Shown piece by piece: positions 35,296 through 47,802 of a stretch of DNA of 64,000 nt. Within the stretch, counting starts at the first letter, position 1, and each line of letters starts with the position of its first letter. The notes below the pieces were generated by a model, which saw nothing but the letters and a program-made list of their open reading frames with translations, was not told the origin of the DNA and made no database searches. This DNA comes from Arsukibacterium ikkense (GTDB lineage Bacteria > Pseudomonadota > Gammaproteobacteria > Enterobacterales > Alteromonadaceae). Where the stretch lies: positions 1-64,000 of the forward strand of contig NZ_LAHO01000005.1 in assembly GCF_000987775.1 (NCBI RefSeq), written 5' to 3'. The position numbers and the translations under genes are program-made.

Positions 35296-37611
35296 ATGGC
35301 GATTATGTTAATTTTAGTGTTGGTCATTGTCGTGGTGTTGGGCGTGACGGATATCCGGCGCAGCCTGATCAGCAAACCGGTGTTTGCGGTATTTAAAAAG
35401 ATCTTGCCGCCTTTGTCCGACACCGAGCGTGAAGCGATGGAAGCAGGTGATGTCTGGTGGGATGGCGAACTGTTCAAAGGCAAACCGGATTGGCAAAAAC
35501 TGCACGCTATTCCAAAAGCCGAATTATCGGCCGACGAGCAGGCGTTTATGAGCAATCAGGTTGAAACACTGCTGGCGATGCTGGACGACTATAAAATAGT
35601 GCAGGAAGACCGCGATCTGCCCAAAGCCGTGTGGGACTATATAAAAAGCGAAGGTTTTTTCGCGATGATTATCCCCAAAGCCTATGGTGGCCGTGAATTT
35701 TCGGCTATTGCCAACTCGACCATCGTCTCTCGCATTGCGACCCGTAGCTTAACCGCAGCGGTTACCGTGATGGTGCCAAACTCGTTAGGTCCCGGTGAGC
35801 TGCTAATGCACTATGGTACCCAGGCACAGAAAGATTTCTGGCTGCCAAGTTTAGCCAAGGGTACCGACGTGCCTTGCTTTGCCCTGACAGGCCCGGAGGC
35901 CGGCTCCGATGCGGGTGGTATTCCGGATACCGGAATCATTTGTAAAGGTGAATTTGAAGGTAAGGAAGTACTGGGTATTAAGCTGAACTGGGATAAACGC
36001 TACATTACTCTGGCACCAGTGGCGACAGTGCTAGGCCTGGCATTTAAGCTGTACGACCCCCAAAAGTTGCTGGGCGACAAACAAGATCTTGGTATTACCT
36101 GCGCCTTAATTCCTACCAGCCATCAGGGGGTGGAAATTGGCGACCGTCACTTCCCGATGAATATGGCGTTTATGAACGGCACTACCTACGGTAAAGATGT
36201 GTTTATCCCTATTGACTGGATTATTGGTGGCCCGGATTATGCCGGTCGTGGCTGGCGGATGCTGGTAGAGTGTTTATCAGCCGGGCGTGGTATTTCGCTG
36301 CCGGCTCTGGCAACCGCTACCGGTCATTTAGCAACCCGGATGACCAGTGCGTACGGCTACGTGCGCCAGCAGTTTGGTATGTCGATTGGCAAGTTTGAAG
36401 GGGTGCAGGAAGGGATGGCCCGGATTGGAGGGCTGACTTATACCCTGGAAGCGATGCGGGTGATGACTGCCGGTGCTATTGATTTAAAACTGAGCCCATC
36501 GGTGGTAACCGCAATTGCCAAGTATCATATGACTGAAATGTCGCGCACTTTATTAAATGATGCTTTTGATATTCATGCTGGTAAAGCGATTCAGTGTGGG
36601 CCTATGAACTATCTGGCGCATGGCTATATGGGTGTGCCCATCTCGATTACGGTTGAAGGCGCTAATATATTAACCCGTAACCTGATGATTTTTGGCCAGG
36701 GGGCAACGCGTTGCCACCCTTATGTATTGGCAGAGCTGGCCGCAGCCGCCAACCCTGACGCCGAAGAGGGCTTGAAGCAGTTCGATAAGTTGTTAATTAA
36801 TCACGTTGGCTTTGCTATTGGCAATACCTTTGCCGCCTTATGGCAGGGTATTACCGCTGGCGCTTTCAATAGTGCGCCGGTGGCGGGCGAAACCGTGCGT
36901 TACTACAAACAGCTAAGCAGGATGAGTCGTGCTTTGGCACTCAGCGCTGATATCTCGATGCTGATGCTGGGCGGCGATTTAAAGCGTAAAGAAATGCTGT
37001 CAGCACGGTTGGGTGACGTGTTAAGCCAGTTGTATATTGCTTCGGCCGTGCTGAAGTTTTACGAAGACAATGGCCGTCAGCAAGCTGATTTACCCTTTGT
37101 GCATTACAGTGTGCAACGAGCACTGTTTGAAATTGGCAAGGCTTTTGATGGCTTCCTGGTTAATTTCCCGAACCGGGTGGTAGCACGAGTTATTCGTACC
37201 CTGGTGTTCCCATTTGGCATTGGTTACAAAATGCCGGCCGATGATATTGCCATTGCCATTTGCACTGCGCTGGCGAAACCTGGCGTGATCCGCGATCGCT
37301 TAACCCACCTCTGTTATATTGGTCAGGCTGAAGATGATGCAACCGGCCTGATGGAAGCGGCGTTTAGCGCGATGCATAAAGCCCAGCCATTAATGAAGAA
37401 AATTTATCAGGCGCAGCGTGAAGGCAAGCTGGCACGTAAACTGCCGCTGCTTGACAGCATTGCCCAGGCGTTGCAGTTGGCAGTAATTAGCGAGGCAGAA
37501 GCCGCACAGTTAACTGAAATGAACCGGTTACGCTTTAAATCGATTTCGGTTGATAGTTTTAAACCTGGCGTGTTGTCAGCAATGGCCATTAAAAACCAAG
37601 ACGCTGCCTGA
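35296..37611 (+). CDS. fadE: Acyl-CoA dehydrogenase FadE
   Basis: FadE is the FAD-dependent enzyme of the first beta-oxidation step, acyl-CoA to 2-enoyl-CoA. The 771 residues fit the large FadE class (about 800). It has an N-terminal membrane helix MLILVLVIVVVLGV, then the acyl-CoA dehydrogenase core with CFALTGPEAGSDAGG and LNWDKRYITLAPVATVLGLA, and a helical C-terminal region specific to FadE. AGGAAG lies before the ATG. It is co-transcribed with psrA and ends at a strong terminator. Confidence 0.95.
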   Translation: MAIMLILVLVIVVVLGVTDIRRSLISKPVFAVFKKILPPLSDTEREAMEAGDVWWDGELFKGKPDWQKLHAIPKAELSADEQAFMSNQVETLLAMLDDYKIVQEDRDLPKAVWDYIKSEGFFAMIIPKAYGGREFSAIANSTIVSRIATRSLTAAVTVMVPNSLGPGELLMHYGTQAQKDFWLPSLAKGTDVPCFALTGPEAGSDAGGIPDTGIICKGEFEGKEVLGIKLNWDKRYITLAPVATVLGLAFKLYDPQKLLGDKQDLGITCALIPTSHQGVEIGDRHFPMNMAFMNGTTYGKDVFIPIDWIIGGPDYAGRGWRMLVECLSAGRGISLPALATATGHLATRMTSAYGYVRQQFGMSIGKFEGVQEGMARIGGLTYTLEAMRVMTAGAIDLKLSPSVVTAIAKYHMTEMSRTLLNDAFDIHAGKAIQCGPMNYLAHGYMGVPISITVEGANILTRNLMIFGQGATRCHPYVLAELAAAANPDAEEGLKQFDKLLINHVGFAIGNTFAALWQGITAGAFNSAPVAGETVRYYKQLSRMSRALALSADISMLMLGGDLKRKEMLSARLGDVLSQLYIASAVLKFYEDNGRQQADLPFVHYSVQRALFEIGKAFDGFLVNFPNRVVARVIRTLVFPFGIGYKMPADDIAIAICTALAKPGVIRDRLTHLCYIGQAEDDATGLMEAAFSAMHKAQPLMKKIYQAQREGKLARKLPLLDSIAQALQLAVISEAEAAQLTEMNRLRFKSISVDSFKPGVLSAMAIKNQDAA

Positions 37612-37635
37612 TGTAAAGCGGGTAAGCTAAAACTA

Positions 37636-37664
37636 AAAACCGGAGCATTGTGCTCCGGTTTTTT
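37636..37664. terminator. Bidirectional terminator between fadE and leucine dehydrogenase
   Basis: The 12-bp stem AAAACCGGAGCA/TGCTCCGGTTTT (37636-37647 with 37651-37662), flanked by A and T runs, serves both converging genes. Confidence 0.9.
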
Positions 37665-37683
37665 ATTGCGCTATTAATCGGGT

Positions 37684-38727
37684 TTATTGTGGGCCGCGGG
37701 CAATAATTTCCTGGGCCATGACATCAGCGATATCACTGGTTGATTTGCCTTCGGCATCTGCACGTTGGAAAATATTCAGCAGGGTATGATAAATCTGGTT
37801 TACTTTGGCGGTTGAATCGGCGGCATTATAGCCTTCAGGGCGCATTTCACAGGCCACATTGATAATACCACCGGCGTTAATCACATAATCCGGTGCGTAC
37901 AAAATACCACGCTGGCGTAGCATGTCGCCATGGCGGGCATGCTGTAACTGGTTGTTGGCGCAGCCTGCTACTACCCTGGCTTTTAACAAGCCAATGGTTT
38001 CATCGTTCAGGGTGGCACCCAATGCACAAGGGGCATAAACGTCAGCGTCCACTGCATAAATACCATGTAAGCCAACTGCTACAGCACCAAATTGCGCCAC
38101 TGCGCGTTCAACCGATGCCTGATTGATGTCGGTAACAATCAGTTTGGCACCTTCCTGGTGTAAATATTCACATAAGCCATAACCAACACTGCCCAGGCCT
38201 TGTACCGCTACTGTTTTACCTGCTAAATCGGCAGAGCCAAATTGATGCATGGCTGCAGCCTTGACACCCTGATAGGTGCCCAGCGCCGTAAAGGGGCCAG
38301 GGTTGCCGCTTTTGCCTTCTAAACCGGCGACAAACGGCGTTTCTTTGTTTACCTGCATTATATCACCAGTGGTAATATTAACGTCTTCCGCACTGTAATA
38401 ACTGCCACCAAGCCGATGCAGCATACGGCCAAATGCCCTAAACAGCGCCTCAGACTTAATGGTTTTTGCCTCACCAATAATCACCGATTTACCGCCACCC
38501 AATGGCAAACCAGCCATTGCATTTTTATATGTCATACCGCGGGACAGGCGCAACACATCAACAATCGCTTCCTCGTCAGAGGCGTAATTCCACAGGCGGC
38601 AACCACCAACAGCCGGGCCCAAACGGGTACTGTGTACAGCGATAATGGCCCGCAGACCGGTTTCCTGATCACTGCAGAACACGACTTGCTCATGGTTGTC
38701 GAATTCAGGATGATTAAATACTGCCAC
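37684..38727 (-). CDS. Leucine dehydrogenase (Glu/Leu/Phe/Val family)
   Basis: This NAD-dependent amino-acid dehydrogenase (347 residues) oxidises branched-chain amino acids to keto acids and ammonia. Substrate and catalytic lysines lie in MTYKNAMAGLPLGGGKSVI (about residues 65-83), and the cofactor loop is VQGLGSVGYGL (about 170). Specificity for Leu over Val or Phe is judged from family look only. The start is GTG, preceded by GGGAG at 8 bp. A later ATG is not conserved. It stands alone and may feed branched-chain amino-acid catabolism. Confidence 0.88.
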   Translation of the reverse strand: MAVFNHPEFDNHEQVVFCSDQETGLRAIIAVHSTRLGPAVGGCRLWNYASDEEAIVDVLRLSRGMTYKNAMAGLPLGGGKSVIIGEAKTIKSEALFRAFGRMLHRLGGSYYSAEDVNITTGDIMQVNKETPFVAGLEGKSGNPGPFTALGTYQGVKAAAMHQFGSADLAGKTVAVQGLGSVGYGLCEYLHQEGAKLIVTDINQASVERAVAQFGAVAVGLHGIYAVDADVYAPCALGATLNDETIGLLKARVVAGCANNQLQHARHGDMLRQRGILYAPDYVINAGGIINVACEMRPEGYNAADSTAKVNQIYHTLLNIFQRADAEGKSTSDIADVMAQEIIARGPQ

Positions 38728-38952
38728 GTCTGATTCTCCCTCGATAATACGGTTAGTTGTAAGCTGGCGCTAAGCAAGCTTTTTGCGCCGCGGAATGTAA
38801 CATTTCAACCAGGGTTACGCTATATATCGGCAAAAATAACAGCTGGTCAGATAAGTTAATTGTCGACAATTATCACCGGCGCTTGATTGTGTCGTCTGAC
38901 TCCCTTAAAGTAACGCCAATGTTGAAGGTAAATTCTTTATTGGAAGTATAAA

Positions 38953-39387
38953 ATGAGTGAGCAGTTAACTCAGCAAGAGCAGCAAGCAGCCGGGGAACAA
39001 CAGCGGGTAGAGTGGATCCGTAGCCAGTTTCAAAAAGCCAATCAGTATCTCGCCGGCAAAGGGATTATTCCTGATAATGTGGCAGTAACCGAGAGCCGTT
39101 ACATGCCACCGCTGGTTGCACTTTGGAAGCTGAATACTAAGGATAAACAAGCATTTTGGGTGATCAGCGGTGATTTGCCCACTGATCATATGCCATTTTC
39201 TGCAGCGGCAAATGCGCGTGATGCGATGCGCTCATTTTCTTTAAACTGGCAGTTGAAAGCTGAGCATATCGTCAACAGTGAGTCTGTTGATAAAACCCAG
39301 CAGGATTTTGCTAATTTGTTGGTAAGCCGCGCGCAGGGCTTATACGAGTTGTTTGAAGATGATGCTTTGTGGCAGAGCCAAGCTTAA
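38953..39387 (+). CDS. DUF4826 family protein
   Basis: This is a cytoplasmic acidic protein of 144 residues with no signal peptide or membrane helix. It begins with a Gln/Glu-rich helix (TQQEQQAAGEQQRVEW). It then has a compact domain with RYMPPLVALWKL, FWVISGDLPTDHMPF and ARDAMRSFSLNWQLKA, which matches the DUF4826 type. Function is unknown. GGAAG lies ahead of the ATG. It is monocistronic, with a terminator just downstream. Confidence 0.78.
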   Translation: MSEQLTQQEQQAAGEQQRVEWIRSQFQKANQYLAGKGIIPDNVAVTESRYMPPLVALWKLNTKDKQAFWVISGDLPTDHMPFSAAANARDAMRSFSLNWQLKAEHIVNSESVDKTQQDFANLLVSRAQGLYELFEDDALWQSQA

Positions 39388-39414
39388 GCCACTGTAACGC
39401 TCAGTATACAGAAT

Positions 39415-39448
39415 AGAAAAAAAACCGCAGACTCTGCGGTTTTTTTTG
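39415..39448. terminator. Bidirectional terminator between DUF4826 gene and roxA
   Basis: The stem AACCGCAG/CTGCGGTT (39423-39430, 39434-39441) is flanked by an eight-base A-run and a T-run, so it works for both converging units. Confidence 0.9.
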
Positions 39449-39479
39449 ATCAAAAGTGAGTGACTTACTGGCGCTGGAT

Positions 39480-40634
39480 TTACCCGGTAAAGTGCCAGTA
39501 ACCGAGATTAATAAAATGCACCAATAAGCCCAATCGCTCGGGCAGCGCCAGAAAATAGCGGCATTGCTGTTCATCTAACTGGCGTTGTTCAGTCAGTAAC
39601 CTGGCGGTTATTAGTTCATTACCTGGCAGCAAATATTGCTCGCCATTGATAAATAGTGCGATATCGGCAGTAGCATCTGCCTGATGGTAACAACAACGTA
39701 AACCACCGGTAATCGTCAGCACTGAGCCTTCTTCCAGATACTCGGCAATTTCGTCAGCCTGGTACTGTGGATCGGGTTCCTGTAAGTCTAATTCATGCTT
39801 GGCTCGGCTAATATACTGGCCGAACCACAAGGGTAAGCTGGTTTCATCACTGACTAATTGCTGAAGTAACTGTTTAACCTGAGTTAAGTCAGCCGCGCCT
39901 AACTCGCCAATATTCTGGCAAACTGGCCGCTCTGGATCAGTGAAACGCTTGCCGCTGATATCGTTATCTATCAGGTAGTCGGCCAGCCCGGTCAACAAGT
40001 CCTTCTGGGCCGGCGCGCGAAAACCGACCGAGTAGTTTAAACTGTTTTCCTCTGAAATGCCTTCGTGCGGGCAGCCCGGCGGAATATAAAGAATATCACC
40101 CGGCTCCATAATGACATCAATACAGGCAGTAAAGGGGCTTACTTGTAGTAGTCTGGGGTGCGGGCAGAATTGCTGTAAACTGCTGTCGGGCATGCCGACC
40201 CGCCAGTGCCGTTTGCCCAGGCCCTGAATAATAAACACATCATACTGGTCCAGGTGCGGGCCGACACCACCACCGGGCGTGGAAAAGCTGACCATCAGAT
40301 CGTCTATCCGCCAGTTGGGAATAAACCGGAACGGCTGTAGCAGCAGTGCCGCATCGGCATGCCAATGGTCAACTGCCTGGACTAAAATGGTCCAGTCGCG
40401 TTCGCCAAAACGGCTGAAATCCTCTATTGGGCCTGTTTCCATTTGCCAGTCACCATTAGTACATAACACCACCCGCGACTCAATCTCTTCTTCCAGCGCC
40501 AGGCCTGCCAGCTCGTCAGGCGACAGTGGGTCGGTAAAATTTTTAAACCCTTGTTTTAGTAATAGCGGTTTCTTCTGCCAGAACTCGGCTAAAAAGCGCG
40601 CTGGGGTTAAGTCGGCAAAATTCAGTGTGTACAT
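39480..40634 (-). CDS. roxA: Ribosomal protein L16 arginine hydroxylase (RoxA/YcfD)
   Basis: This JmjC-type 2-oxoglutarate/Fe(II) oxygenase in E. coli (YcfD) hydroxylates an arginine of ribosomal protein L16. The iron facial triad is visible as HLD in GVGPHLDQYDVF and a later His in PPGCPHEGISEE. The N-terminal part FLAEFWQKKPLLLKQ and the C-terminal winged-helix-like domain match the family. The ATG at 40634 lies 4 bp after purB. A GTG at 40646 would overlap it. The length is 384 residues. It is the last gene of mnmA-hflD-purB-roxA. Confidence 0.9.
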   Translation of the reverse strand: MYTLNFADLTPARFLAEFWQKKPLLLKQGFKNFTDPLSPDELAGLALEEEIESRVVLCTNGDWQMETGPIEDFSRFGERDWTILVQAVDHWHADAALLLQPFRFIPNWRIDDLMVSFSTPGGGVGPHLDQYDVFIIQGLGKRHWRVGMPDSSLQQFCPHPRLLQVSPFTACIDVIMEPGDILYIPPGCPHEGISEENSLNYSVGFRAPAQKDLLTGLADYLIDNDISGKRFTDPERPVCQNIGELGAADLTQVKQLLQQLVSDETSLPLWFGQYISRAKHELDLQEPDPQYQADEIAEYLEEGSVLTITGGLRCCYHQADATADIALFINGEQYLLPGNELITARLLTEQRQLDEQQCRYFLALPERLGLLVHFINLGYWHFTG

Positions 40635-40638
40635 AAGG

Positions 40639-42027
<1,389 letters not shown>

Positions 42028-42657
42028 TTAAGGTGTGGTCTGTGCCAGCATCTGCCGGGCAACCGCAACCAGTTTGCGACGTTTAAAAATAAAGTTTAGC
42101 CGGCTGCCGCCTGCCTGGCGCCACAACACGGCAGCCCGCACCGCGGCCAGTAACAATGCCCGTACTTTTTGCTGCACTGCGGCTTGTTTTAGTAATTCAG
42201 GTTGGCCATAAACCTGAATACGGCTGCCCAGGCTGCTGATACATTCGCTGTAAATATCGGCCAGACGGCCAACGATGTTGTCATCCGTCACGCTAAAATG
42301 TTGCAACTGCCGCTCTAACTGGCCGAGTTGCTTGCCAAGCTCAGCCATATTGCCGCGGCTTTTGTTCAGCTTGCGTTCCAGCGCCAATACCCCAACTAAA
42401 TAGCGGGTGAGCTCAACATCTTTTTTCGGTTTATCTCCCAGCTGGTCAATAATCAGCTGCAGGCCTGTCGTTAAGTTTGCCGGGTCATCGCCATATACCG
42501 CCAGCGGCGAGTCAGGGCTCAGGTTGGCTATGCTGGCCAGGCTGGTGTTATACAGTCCGGAGTCCAGTTTGTTATGCCGGGCCAGGCTTTGCAGCAGGCT
42601 GACAGCCTGACACAGACCTGCCAGGCCAATAATTTGGTTAGCTAAAGAGTGTTGCAT
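42028..42657 (-). CDS. hflD: High-frequency lysogenization protein HflD homolog
   Basis: This is an all-helical, membrane-associated protein (209 residues) named for its effect on lambda CII in E. coli. Its normal cellular role is unclear. Recognition rests on the N-terminal QIIGLAGLCQAVSLLQSLA, the middle LGDKPKKDVELTRYLVGVLALERKL and placement between mnmA and purB. It starts 2 bp after mnmA, which indicates coupling. Confidence 0.93.
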   Translation of the reverse strand: MQHSLANQIIGLAGLCQAVSLLQSLARHNKLDSGLYNTSLASIANLSPDSPLAVYGDDPANLTTGLQLIIDQLGDKPKKDVELTRYLVGVLALERKLNKSRGNMAELGKQLGQLERQLQHFSVTDDNIVGRLADIYSECISSLGSRIQVYGQPELLKQAAVQQKVRALLLAAVRAAVLWRQAGGSRLNFIFKRRKLVAVARQMLAQTTP

Positions 42658-42659
42658 AG

Positions 42660-43763
42660 TTATTTAATGGCCTTGTCGATAATGCCGCCGCCTAAACAGA
42701 CGTCATCAAGATAAAATACCGCAGACTGGCCTGGGGTAACGGCTTTTTGTGGCTGGTCAAATATCACCTGATACTGATCGTCGGCCAGCGCTGAAAGAGT
42801 GCAGCTGATATCGGTCTGGCGATAGCGGGTTTTTACAGTGCAGCGTAAGGTTTGCTGTGGCCCGGTACGGTCGACCCAATGCAACTGGCTGGCAATCAGA
42901 CCACTGGCCAGCAATGCCGGATGGTCATGACCCTGCGCCACCAATAAACGGTTTTGCGGCAAGTCTTTTGCCACCACATACCAGGGGTTATCACTACCGT
43001 CTCGCAGACCACCTATTTTCAGGCCTTTGCGCTGGCCCAGCGTATGGTACATCAAACCGTCGTGGCGGCCCAGCACCTGCTGATCATCAATGCTGACAAT
43101 GTCGCCTGGCTGTGCAGGCAGATATTGCTGTAAAAAATCCTTAAATTTACGCTCACCGATAAAACAGATACCGGTAGAATCTTTTTTATCATGAGTAATC
43201 AGCCCCTGTTGTTCGGCTATTGCCCGCACCGCAGGCTTTTCCAGCTCACCTATTGGAAACAGCGTCTGGCTGACATGCTCTTCGCCCAGGGTATACAAAA
43301 AGTAGCTTTGGTCTTTATTGCTATCCAGGCCACGTAACAGTTGCCAGTGGCCGTTTTGCTGGCGGCGGCGCACATAATGGCCGGTCGCAATATAATCGGC
43401 CCCCAGTGCTTCGGCGGCAAACTCAAGAAAGGCTTTAAACTTAATCTCTTTGTTGCACATAATGTCAGGGTTCGGGGTACGGCCGGCCCGGTATTCTGCT
43501 AAGAAATACTCAAACACGTTGTCCCAGTACTCCGCCGCAAAATTGACTTTATGCAGCGGGATACCAAGCTTGTCGCAGACCTGCTGGGCATCGTGCATGT
43601 CTTCGGCGGCAGCACAGTATTCATCATTGTCGTCTTCTTCCCAGTTTTTCATAAACAGGCCTTCGACCTGATAACCCTGCTGGATTAATAAGTAGGCTGA
43701 AACTGAGGAATCTACGCCGCCGGACATGCCGACGATGACTTTTTTACTGCTGTTAGCTGACAT
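42660..43763 (-). CDS. mnmA: tRNA-specific 2-thiouridylase MnmA
   Basis: MnmA puts sulfur on U34 of tRNA Lys, Glu and Gln. The PP-loop [15 protein letters not shown] (about residues 12-26), the first catalytic Cys in [12 protein letters not shown] and the second in [12 protein letters not shown] match the E. coli enzyme (Cys102 and Cys199). The length of 367 residues is normal. It is the first gene of a four-gene operon. The 111-bp upstream gap to rluE holds nothing else that I can identify. Confidence 0.97.
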   Translation of the reverse strand: MSANSSKKVIVGMSGGVDSSVSAYLLIQQGYQVEGLFMKNWEEDDNDEYCAAAEDMHDAQQVCDKLGIPLHKVNFAAEYWDNVFEYFLAEYRAGRTPNPDIMCNKEIKFKAFLEFAAEALGADYIATGHYVRRRQQNGHWQLLRGLDSNKDQSYFLYTLGEEHVSQTLFPIGELEKPAVRAIAEQQGLITHDKKDSTGICFIGERKFKDFLQQYLPAQPGDIVSIDDQQVLGRHDGLMYHTLGQRKGLKIGGLRDGSDNPWYVVAKDLPQNRLLVAQGHDHPALLASGLIASQLHWVDRTGPQQTLRCTVKTRYRQTDISCTLSALADDQYQVIFDQPQKAVTPGQSAVFYLDDVCLGGGIIDKAIK

Positions 43764-43874
43764 TACACCACACTGACTCTGACAAAAAAGAAGGCGCGCA
43801 GTATAGCACTAATTTGGCGGGTAAAAAATCGTTATCGCCAGCATTGCCGCAGCTTATGTGCCAACCAAGACTAT

Positions 43875-44495
43875 TTATAAATGGACAACCCGATATTCTC
43901 CGGGTTGCAGCGGATCCAATTGCCAGGGGCCGATCTGGCAACGGACTAAGCGCAGGGTGGCAAAACCAACAGCAGCAGTCATCCGGCGTACCTGACGGTT
44001 GCGGCCCTCGGTAATCGTCAGGCTTAACCAACTGGTCGGGATATTGGCCCGATAACGCACCGGTGGGTTACGTGGCCACAGCGTGGGTGGTGTTATAGGC
44101 TCTGCTATTGCCGGTAGCGTAGGACCGTCTTTTAATATCACGCCCTGGCGCAGGTTATTCAGGGCCTCATCGGTGATGTCGCCCTCTACCTGTACCCAGT
44201 ACGTTTTTGGTGCTTTATGTTTTGGATCGCTTAGCTGGTGCTGAGTGCGACCGCAATTGGTCAGTAACAGCAGGCCTTCACTGTCGCGATCGAGCCGGCC
44301 CGCCGGATAGACATCTTTCAGTGCTATATAGTCGGCCAGGGTGGCGCGGGCAGGTGTGCTGTTGTCAGTAAACTGGCTGAGCACATCGTAAGGTTTATTG
44401 AACAATACCAATAGTGGAATTTCGACCTTGGTCCTATTGTTTTTTTCGCTATTTGGCTTATGTTGCCTGTGGCGAAAAGGCGCTGAGTGTGTCAA
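43875..44495 (-). CDS. rluE: 23S rRNA pseudouridine synthase E
   Basis: RluE makes pseudouridine at position 2457 of 23S rRNA in E. coli. The catalytic motif [17 protein letters not shown] with its Asp (about residue 70) and the C-terminal [20 protein letters not shown] are typical of the RsuA/RluE group, and no S4 domain is present. No ATG exists near the 5' end. The TTG at 44495 has AGGAAG at a spacing of 6 bp, so the TTG start is well supported. It has 206 residues, is divergent from icd and is transcribed alone. Confidence 0.92.
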   Translation of the reverse strand: MTHSAPFRHRQHKPNSEKNNRTKVEIPLLVLFNKPYDVLSQFTDNSTPARATLADYIALKDVYPAGRLDRDSEGLLLLTNCGRTQHQLSDPKHKAPKTYWVQVEGDITDEALNNLRQGVILKDGPTLPAIAEPITPPTLWPRNPPVRYRANIPTSWLSLTITEGRNRQVRRMTAAVGFATLRLVRCQIGPWQLDPLQPGEYRVVHL

Positions 44496-44579
44496 AGCTT
44501 CTTCCTGTAAGTCTGTTAACGTTGTTGTCAGTCAGCAACACTGCCGGCAGTGCTGCGCCTGTTTTAATCAGTTTGATGC

Positions 44580-44588
44580 TGGTATACT
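44580..44588 (+). promoter_or_regulatory. Probable icd promoter with extended -10
   Basis: TGG-TATACT forms an extended -10 element 110 bp before the icd ATG. The -35 area (TGTTTT, 17 bp upstream) is weak, as is common with extended -10 sites. Confidence 0.4.
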
Positions 44589-44643
44589 AACGGCCGTTGT
44601 TTTTGCTGCGTTTTAAACAATAATCACAGTGTTACAGTGTTAG

Positions 44644-46929
<2,286 letters not shown>

Positions 46930-46950
46930 GCTTACCCTGGCTGTTATGCC

Positions 46951-46982
46951 ATAAAAAAAGCAGGCGTTAAGCCTGCTTTTTT
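46951..46982. terminator. Bidirectional terminator between icd and cspD
   Basis: The stem AAAGCAGGC/GCCTGCTTT (about 46957-46965 with 46970-46978) is flanked by an A-run and a T-run, and lies between two converging genes. Confidence 0.88.
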
Positions 46983-47024
46983 GTTAGTAGATGCCGATGC
47001 CAGGTCGGTACAACGATGGAAAAG

Positions 47025-47237
47025 TTATTCTTCGCCGGGGAGCTTAATATTAACAGCATGCAGCCCTTTTGGGCCTTCAGACAGATCGAACACCACATCC
47101 TGGCCTGCTTTTAGCGTGCGGTAGCCATCCATGCTAATGGTAGAATAATGCGCGAAGATATCTTCATCACGGCCATCTTCACGAATAAACCCAAATCCCT
47201 TGGCATTATTGAACCATTTTACTTTACCGGTAGCCAT
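47025..47237 (-). CDS. cspD: Cold-shock domain protein CspD
   Basis: This is a single-strand nucleic-acid binding protein (70 residues) of the cold-shock family. RNP1 KGFGFI and RNP2 DIFAHY are intact, and the opening MATGKVKWFNNAKGFGFI is standard. Location divergent from clpS, as in E. coli, identifies it as CspD, a stationary-phase inhibitor of replication there. The 192-bp gap to clpS includes an AT-rich tract that could contain both promoters. Confidence 0.92.
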   Translation of the reverse strand: MATGKVKWFNNAKGFGFIREDGRDEDIFAHYSTISMDGYRTLKAGQDVVFDLSEGPKGLHAVNIKLPGEE

Positions 47238-47429
47238 ACTACTTACTTCCTTCTCTAAGTTAGCTATATTCTGTATTCTAGAGTGAACTTGAAGGGGACT
47301 TGTTCAGCCCCAATATCTAATGTAGATAATTTAAGCAAACAGTCAAGCTATTTGCAAAAATAGTGCGAATTTTTTACTAATTTTTAATAAAAGCGCCTTT
47401 GCTGGTTGGCGCAGGCATGGCTATAGTTT

Positions 47430-47750
47430 ATGAGCGGCAAGCAAAATTTAGATACGAAACACGATGATCTGGCAGAACTGACCCGACAAAGGGTTGCTCC
47501 GCCACCAATGTATAAGGTGATTTTGCACAATGACGACTACACTCCTATGGACTTTGTCATTGATGTGCTCACCCGATTTTTTAATATGCAGTACGAAAAA
47601 GCCAGTGAAATAATGTTGAAGGTGCATTACGAGGGCAGTGCAGTGTGCGGTATTTATACTGCTGAAATTGCAGAAACTAAAGTGCAGCAGGTGGTGCAGT
47701 ATGCAAAAGAGCATCAGCATCCGTTGCTGTGCACAATGGAGCGCGCTTAG
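47430..47750 (+). CDS. clpS: ClpAP adaptor ClpS
   Basis: ClpS delivers N-degron substrates to ClpAP by binding N-terminal Leu, Phe, Tyr or Trp. The core is canonical: [21 protein letters not shown] (Asn/Asp residues that hold the alpha-amine), a hydrophobic pocket, and [20 protein letters not shown] with the His. The length is 106 residues. No clear ribosome site is seen at the ATG. It precedes clpA by 52 bp. Confidence 0.97.
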   Translation: MSGKQNLDTKHDDLAELTRQRVAPPPMYKVILHNDDYTPMDFVIDVLTRFFNMQYEKASEIMLKVHYEGSAVCGIYTAEIAETKVQQVVQYAKEHQHPLLCTMERA

Positions 47751-47802
47751 GTATGTCTTGGCATGGTCTGGAAGTGGTTCTCAGGGGTATTGGGAGTGAG
47801 CT

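Noticed and set aside
38728-38952. Small gene in the gap between leucine dehydrogenase and the DUF4826 gene
   Set aside because: No frame with a ribosome site and sensible protein. The 225 bp most likely hold two divergent promoters.
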